47,624 nt of DNA, taken from the NCBI RefSeq assembly GCF_005048205.1, contig NZ_SUMF01000024.1, forward strand, positions 1 through 47,624, in the 5' to 3' direction. Below, in pieces: positions 43,486-47,624 of this stretch (positions are counted from its first letter, which is position 1; each line of letters begins with the position of its first letter). The DNA is from Chitiniphilus eburneus. Lineage in GTDB: Bacteria; Pseudomonadota; Gammaproteobacteria; Burkholderiales; Chitinibacteraceae. A program made the translations under genes and the position numbers. The notes under the pieces were generated by a model. The model was not told the DNA's origin, ran no database searches, and saw only the letters and a list, made by a program, of their open reading frames with translations.

Positions 43486-43515
43486 AAACCCGGTGAGCGC
43501 GCTCCCCGGGTTTTT
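43486..43515 (+). terminator. Rho-independent terminator after the ankyrin genes
   Basis: AAACCCGG (43486-43493) pairs with CCGGGTTT (43506-43513) around a 12-nt loop, followed by TTTTT. It lies 105 nt after the last ankyrin gene and closes the T6SS island transcript. Confidence 0.75.
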
Positions 43516-43556
43516 GCTTTACGCCCCTGCGGCGATTTGAAGGAATGGAATACCTC

Positions 43557-45455
43557 ATGCACGGCGAATCACTGGAGATCACCCCGGAACTGTCCGCGAT
43601 CCTGGACTGGGCGGTGCCGCCGCGCGGCAAGCGGATGCCGCTGTTGATCGAGGCCTCGGCCGGCACCGGCAAGACCACGGCGCTGGTGCTGCTGCACGAG
43701 GCGCTGGTGCGGCGCGGGCAGGCGGTGCTGACGCTCACCTATTCGCAAAAAGGACATGCGCGCTGGCTGGAGTTGTATCGCGGGCGGGCAGGCGGCGATC
43801 TCGCGCCGCAGCAGGCGGCGCTGCTCTGCAATACGCTGGATGAGTTCGCAGTGCGCTGTCTGCGCGATCATTCGCGCGAGAAGCGCTGGCAGGCCGGCTC
43901 GCTGGGGCATGCCATCGTCGATGACGACCGCCCGCTGCTGGCGATGCGGCAGGCGGTGGCGCGGGTGAACGCCTATCTGCCCGAGGCCGGGCTGGAGCCC
44001 TTGCGCGCGGACGATGAATCGCTGCTGCTGGCGCTGGACCTGATCGACAATCTGAAGGCGGGGCTGACCTTTGCCCAGCCGCCATTCGCCGGTTTCGATG
44101 CTGAGCTGGCGGACGATTACGAGCTGGAGAATCTCCAGTTCGCGCTGGAGCGGCTGGGGTTGCCGCCGTGGGCATTCAGCCTGTTCAACGAATACGAAAA
44201 GTGCCGCGAATCGCTGGATTTCCTTTGCCATGGGGATGCGGCCTACGATCTGGCGTACGAGCCGGACGCGGTGGCGGCGGGCTTGCGCGCGCGCGGCGTC
44301 GAGGTGGTGCTGCTCGATGAGTTCCACGATACCAAGGCCGTGCATTTCGAGATCGTGCGCGCGATGGCGCGCGCCGGGTGCGCCATCGCGGTGGTGGGCG
44401 ACCGGGGGCAGGATATCTTCCAGTGGCGCGGCGTGACGCCGTTTTCCGCGTTTGACGAATTCATGCAGCGCTGGCCGCAGACGCGGCAGTTGCCATTGTC
44501 GCTGACCTATCGTTTCGGTAACCCGCTGGCCAAGGCGGTGGGTGGGCTGTTGCAGCGGGTGAATCCGGCGTGTGCCAGCCTGCGCTGCGCGTCGGGGCGG
44601 CGGACGGCGATGAAGCGCCTGGCGGTGCCCAGGGCGGCGCTGCCGGGGGAGGTGGTGCGGCTGATCGAAGGGGGGCTGGCGGCCGGCGCGGCCGGGCAGG
44701 ATTTCGCGGTGATCGTGCCGCAGGGGCAGGCGGCGTTTCCGGTGATGCGCGCGTTGCAGGCAGCCGGGGTTCCATATCGGTGTGATCGCATTGCGCCGCT
44801 GCATGAATCGCGCGAGGCGCGCATCCTGCGCGCGGCGTTGCTGTTGCAAGGCTGGGCGAAGCCGGATTCGTTCGGGCATCTGGATTGCAAGGCGCTGCTG
44901 CAATACGCCGCCGGGCCGAGCACCGGGCTGGATGAGGATGAACGCGCGGCGCTGGGCACGCTGCTGGCGGAGCGGGTGCCCGGCGAGCGTGCGCCGCGCT
45001 ATATCCCGGATCACGTGCCCATGGCGTTGCAGATGCTGGCCGAGCGCGATGGCGCCGAGGCGGTGCCGTGCGATGCCATAGCGCTGCACGATTGGTTGTC
45101 GCGCCACCGGGTGCGGCAGTGGTTCGCCGGCGCGGCGCCCACCGCGGCGGCGGCGCGGGCATCGAGCCAGGCGTTGAACGAACTGGTGGCGTGGATCGTC
45201 CGGGACGGCGCAACGGCGTTCCTGGCCGGGCTCGACACCCTGGCGACGCAGTTCGCGCGGGGCAATGTGGGGTTCGGCAGCAAGGTGGTACTGACCTCCA
45301 TCCTGCATTGCAAAGGCAACGAGTGGCGCAATGTGATCCTGCCCGAGGCGCCGTCGGCGGCCCGGCTGGCGGATGCCGACCTCCAGGTCGTGCGCGAGCA
45401 GTACGTGGCCATGAGTCGCGCGCGCGAGGGGCTGTGGCTGCTGGAGGCCACCTGA
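43557..45455 (+). CDS. UvrD/Rep-like superfamily 1 helicase
   Basis: 632 residues. Motif I is IEASAGTGKTTALVLL, motif II VVLLDEFHDTKAV, motif III AVVGDRGQDIFQWRGV, motif IV near LPLSLTYRFGNPL, a UvrD-type C-terminal region ILHCKGNEWRNVILPE and motif VI VREQYVAMSRAREGLWLLEAT. ATP-driven translocation on DNA is expected. It is shorter than UvrD or Rep (about 670-720) and has no nuclease domain. Start ATG 43557 with GGA 7 nt upstream; the ATG 12 nt earlier has its AAGGA too close. It stands alone behind a terminator; a repair or defence role cannot be decided. Confidence 0.87.
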   Translation: MHGESLEITPELSAILDWAVPPRGKRMPLLIEASAGTGKTTALVLLHEALVRRGQAVLTLTYSQKGHARWLELYRGRAGGDLAPQQAALLCNTLDEFAVRCLRDHSREKRWQAGSLGHAIVDDDRPLLAMRQAVARVNAYLPEAGLEPLRADDESLLLALDLIDNLKAGLTFAQPPFAGFDAELADDYELENLQFALERLGLPPWAFSLFNEYEKCRESLDFLCHGDAAYDLAYEPDAVAAGLRARGVEVVLLDEFHDTKAVHFEIVRAMARAGCAIAVVGDRGQDIFQWRGVTPFSAFDEFMQRWPQTRQLPLSLTYRFGNPLAKAVGGLLQRVNPACASLRCASGRRTAMKRLAVPRAALPGEVVRLIEGGLAAGAAGQDFAVIVPQGQAAFPVMRALQAAGVPYRCDRIAPLHESREARILRAALLLQGWAKPDSFGHLDCKALLQYAAGPSTGLDEDERAALGTLLAERVPGERAPRYIPDHVPMALQMLAERDGAEAVPCDAIALHDWLSRHRVRQWFAGAAPTAAAARASSQALNELVAWIVRDGATAFLAGLDTLATQFARGNVGFGSKVVLTSILHCKGNEWRNVILPEAPSAARLADADLQVVREQYVAMSRAREGLWLLEAT

Positions 45456-45600
45456 TACCGCACATCGTTTGACGACGATCAGCCCGGTGCCGACGACGGG
45501 ACACCCCGTATGCCGGGCTGGCGGGTTTCGCTGGATAATCGCCGGCTTGCCCGTTCAATTCAAGCCCGGGGCGCAGGCTGCCGGGCCATGGGAGAAAAAG

Positions 45601-46674
45601 ATGCGATATGCCCGGACCGTCGCCTGCCTGCTGGCGTGCGCCCCCGTGGGCGCCGGGCTGGCGGCGGAGACCGTGTTCCTGCCTGGCGGGGTGGGCGCCG
45701 CGACCGTGGATGTGCTGTATGTGAACCGTGGCACCGAGGTGAAGCAGGTGACGCCCATGGCGACGCTGACCTGCCCGGGCTCGCGCCCCTGCGAGCTGGT
45801 CGGCCCCGCCGTGCCGTTCGAGCTGGCGCCGGAAAGCGCGCGGCTGGTGCGGTACGCGTTCAGCAAGACCGAGGAGCCGCCCGTGCCCAAGGCCGCCGAC
45901 CTGCCACAGGTGGCGGTGGCGACGCCGACGGAAACGCAGATCCAGAATACGTCGCTGCTCAATTACAGCGCCGCGCGCTTCGGTGCGCACGATCCGATGT
46001 ATTTCCTGTTTTCGCCGAATGGCGACGATGCGCGCTTCCAGTTCGGGTTCCGCTACCAAGTGTTCGACCCGGACGGTGCGCTGGCCAAGCGCTATCCCTG
46101 GCTGGCCGGCCTGCGCTTTGCCTATTCCCAGACGTCGCTGTGGGATATCGGCGAGGAATCCACGCCGTTCTACGACACCAGCTACAAGCCGTCTTTCTAC
46201 TACGAGCGCGCCAACATCGCGCAACTGCCGCACGTGGGGCGCTTCGACCTGGCCTATGGGTTCCGGCACGAATCGAACGGCAAGGGCGGCGACGAATCGC
46301 GCGATCTCAACCAGTTGTTCATCAACCCCACCTTCACCTGGGGCGACGTGGCGCAGTGGCACTTTGTGTTTTCGCCGATCCTGGGCGCCTACATCACCGA
46401 GATGGACGAAAACCCGGACATCGCGGGCTACCGCGGCTATGTGGACTGGCGCTTCAAGGGTGGCAACGGGCAGGGGCTGACGGTAGCGTCGCTGATCCGT
46501 TACGGCAACAAGGACAAGGGTGCGATCCAGGTGGACGTGTCCTATCCGTTACGACAATGGCTGGGCATCGATTTCTACGCCTACCTGCAATACTGGGACG
46601 GTTACGGCGAAAGCCTGCGTAGCTACGATGAGCGCACCAACAGCCTGCGGCTGGGCATAGGATTCGTTCGATGA
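45601..46674 (+). CDS. pldA: Outer membrane phospholipase A
   Basis: 357 residues. The signal peptide ends near residue 22 (GAGLAAE). A roughly 100-residue N-terminal periplasmic beta domain follows, longer than in E. coli PldA. Then comes the 12-stranded barrel. The catalytic triad residues are H223 and S225 in FRHESNGKGG and N237 in RDLNQLF; their spacing (+2, +12) equals that of E. coli OMPLA H142/S144/N156. It is a calcium-dependent, dimerising phospholipase of the outer membrane that removes mislocalised phospholipids. GGAG lies 7 nt before ATG 45601. Overlaps the hydrolase gene by ATGA. Confidence 0.96.
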   Translation: MRYARTVACLLACAPVGAGLAAETVFLPGGVGAATVDVLYVNRGTEVKQVTPMATLTCPGSRPCELVGPAVPFELAPESARLVRYAFSKTEEPPVPKAADLPQVAVATPTETQIQNTSLLNYSAARFGAHDPMYFLFSPNGDDARFQFGFRYQVFDPDGALAKRYPWLAGLRFAYSQTSLWDIGEESTPFYDTSYKPSFYYERANIAQLPHVGRFDLAYGFRHESNGKGGDESRDLNQLFINPTFTWGDVAQWHFVFSPILGAYITEMDENPDIAGYRGYVDWRFKGGNGQGLTVASLIRYGNKDKGAIQVDVSYPLRQWLGIDFYAYLQYWDGYGESLRSYDERTNSLRLGIGFVR

Positions 46675-47492
46675 GCAAACCCCATCATCTGGAAGTGCTG
46701 CACCGCGCTCCCGCTCCGGGCGCCGCGCGCAATGCGCCGCCGCTGCTGTTCGTGCACGGCGCCTATGTGGGCGCCTGGTGCTGGGAGGATACCTTCCTGC
46801 CGTATTTCTCCGGCCTGGGCTACGACTGCCACGCGCTGAGCCTGGTGGGGCACGCCGGCAGCGCGGGGCGCGAGCGGCTGGATCTGTGCTCGCTGGGCGA
46901 CTACCAGCGCGACATCGCCGATGTCGCCGCGCAGCTGGCGGCGCCGCCGGTGCTGATCGGGCACTCGCTCGGCGGCTATCTCGCACAACGCCACGCGCGC
47001 AAGCATCCGGTGGCGGGGCTGGCACTGCTGGCGAGCGTGCCGCCCTATGGCCTGGCCGGGTCGCTGACCTATATGGGCCTGAGCGCGCCCCACCTGCTGG
47101 GCGGGCTGAACCGCTTCCAGTGGCACCTGGGGCCGGACGGGCTGGATTACGCGCTGCTGCGCGAACTGCTGTTCTCCGACAGCATGACGCGTGAGCGGCT
47201 GAACGCCTTTGCCGCGCGCGCGCAGCCCGAATCGACGCTGGCATTGACCGAATTGCTGATGCCGCAGCCCTGGCTGTTGATGGGCATGCCGCACGATGTG
47301 CCCTGCATGGTGCTGGGTGCCGAACACGACCGCATCATTCCCCGCATCGACGTCATGGCGACGGCGCGTGCCTGGCACGTGGAGCCGGAATTCGTGGCCA
47401 TCGGCCATGCGCTGATGGTCGATAGCGGCTGGGAGGGGGTCGCGGCGCGCCTGGCCAACTGGCTGGGGGTCAGCTTCGGAGGCGCCCGGTGA
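46671..47492 (+). CDS. Alpha/beta-fold hydrolase
   Basis: 273 residues. LLFVHGAYVGAWCWEDTFLPYFSGLGYDC gives the oxyanion-hole loop. The nucleophile is S99 in GHSLGGYLA, the acid is in LGAEHDRIIP and the base in AIGHALMVD near the C-terminus. No signal peptide: a cytoplasmic esterase or lipase-like enzyme of unknown substrate. Coupled to pldA by an ATGA overlap, so it may act on phospholipid breakdown products; that is inference from the operon. Confidence 0.88.
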   Translation: MSKPHHLEVLHRAPAPGAARNAPPLLFVHGAYVGAWCWEDTFLPYFSGLGYDCHALSLVGHAGSAGRERLDLCSLGDYQRDIADVAAQLAAPPVLIGHSLGGYLAQRHARKHPVAGLALLASVPPYGLAGSLTYMGLSAPHLLGGLNRFQWHLGPDGLDYALLRELLFSDSMTRERLNAFAARAQPESTLALTELLMPQPWLLMGMPHDVPCMVLGAEHDRIIPRIDVMATARAWHVEPEFVAIGHALMVDSGWEGVAARLANWLGVSFGGAR

Positions 47493-47624
47493 GCTGGCAG
47501 GCGGATCGGGCGCTGGCGCAGGCTCGCGACGCCGAGGCGCGCGACCAGTGGGCGGCGGCGCAGGCGGCGTACGCCGAGGCGTTGACGCGTTGGCCCGAGG
47601 CGGCGGAACTGAAGCTGGCCTTCG
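47489..47624 (+). CDS. Start of a helical-repeat (TPR-like) protein, truncated by the window
   Basis: A GTG start overlaps the hydrolase stop codon (GTGA). The 45 visible codons give an Ala/Glu-rich helix pair (RDQWAAAQAAYAEALTRWPEAAELKLAF) that looks like the first tetratricopeptide unit. GGAG lies about 9 nt upstream. The remainder is outside the window. Confidence 0.65.
   Translation, partial: MSWQADRALAQARDAEARDQWAAAQAAYAEALTRWPEAAELKLAF

Overview
The window is GC-rich, gene-dense DNA from a Gram-negative bacterium. Outer-membrane phospholipase A, Tad pili, a type VI secretion (T6SS) effector locus, uppP and the order uvrA - MFS transporter - ssb point to a betaproteobacterium, probably of the Neisseriales. 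That placement is inference from gene content; there is no rRNA in the window.

Layout. 1-1792 (minus): the end of a Tad pilus locus (flp, a TadE-like pseudopilin, cpaB running off the left edge). 2227-2757 (minus): ppa. 2994-9966 (plus): a D-amino-acid locus with a PLP D-serine-dehydratase-like enzyme, an RpiR regulator, a D-aminoacylase, a RidA protein, a PfkB sugar kinase and an uncharacterised hydrolase-like protein. Nearly every spacer in this locus holds a long inverted repeat. 10583-13144 (minus): a secreted, two-CBM beta-1,3-glucanase-like enzyme behind a LacI-type operator. 13815-14691: two small unknown genes. 15265-20418: uvrA (minus) divergent from the MFS transporter and ssb (plus).

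20413-26107 is a composite island behind ssb. First comes an arsenic operon (arsR-arsI-arsC-acr3) between two 80-bp direct copies of the ssb terminator region. Next is a small sedentary integron with four attC-linked cassettes, all on the minus strand (YodC-like, DUF6881-like, a secreted protein, an HEXXH metallopeptidase-like protein). It ends in an attI/Pc region and a divergent, frameshifted intI cut off after about 66 codons. The cut coincides exactly with a 24-nt copy of the ssb coding tail. Chromosomal backbone resumes with uppP and a TerC-CBS protein (minus).

29364-43381 (plus) is an orphan T6SS effector island: vgrG, DUF6484, DUF2169, a degenerate ketosynthase and a PAAR-like/GHH nuclease effector, followed by its probable immunity protein, a TIGR02270 HEAT protein, a thioredoxin-like protein, a DUF4124 protein and three exported ankyrin proteins. 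Four copies of a second palindromic repeat family punctuate it. The window closes with a UvrD-like helicase, pldA, an alpha/beta hydrolase and the start of a helical-repeat protein.

How the genes work together. The D-amino-acid genes read as one scavenging route: deacylation, deamination, imine clean-up, and kinase work on a sugar acid. The ars genes cover inorganic and methylated arsenicals. The T6SS genes form a cargo module that would rely on a secretion apparatus encoded elsewhere. The strongest candidates for something new are the two palindromic repeat families, the composite ssb-anchored island with its dying integron, and the effector/ankyrin set.
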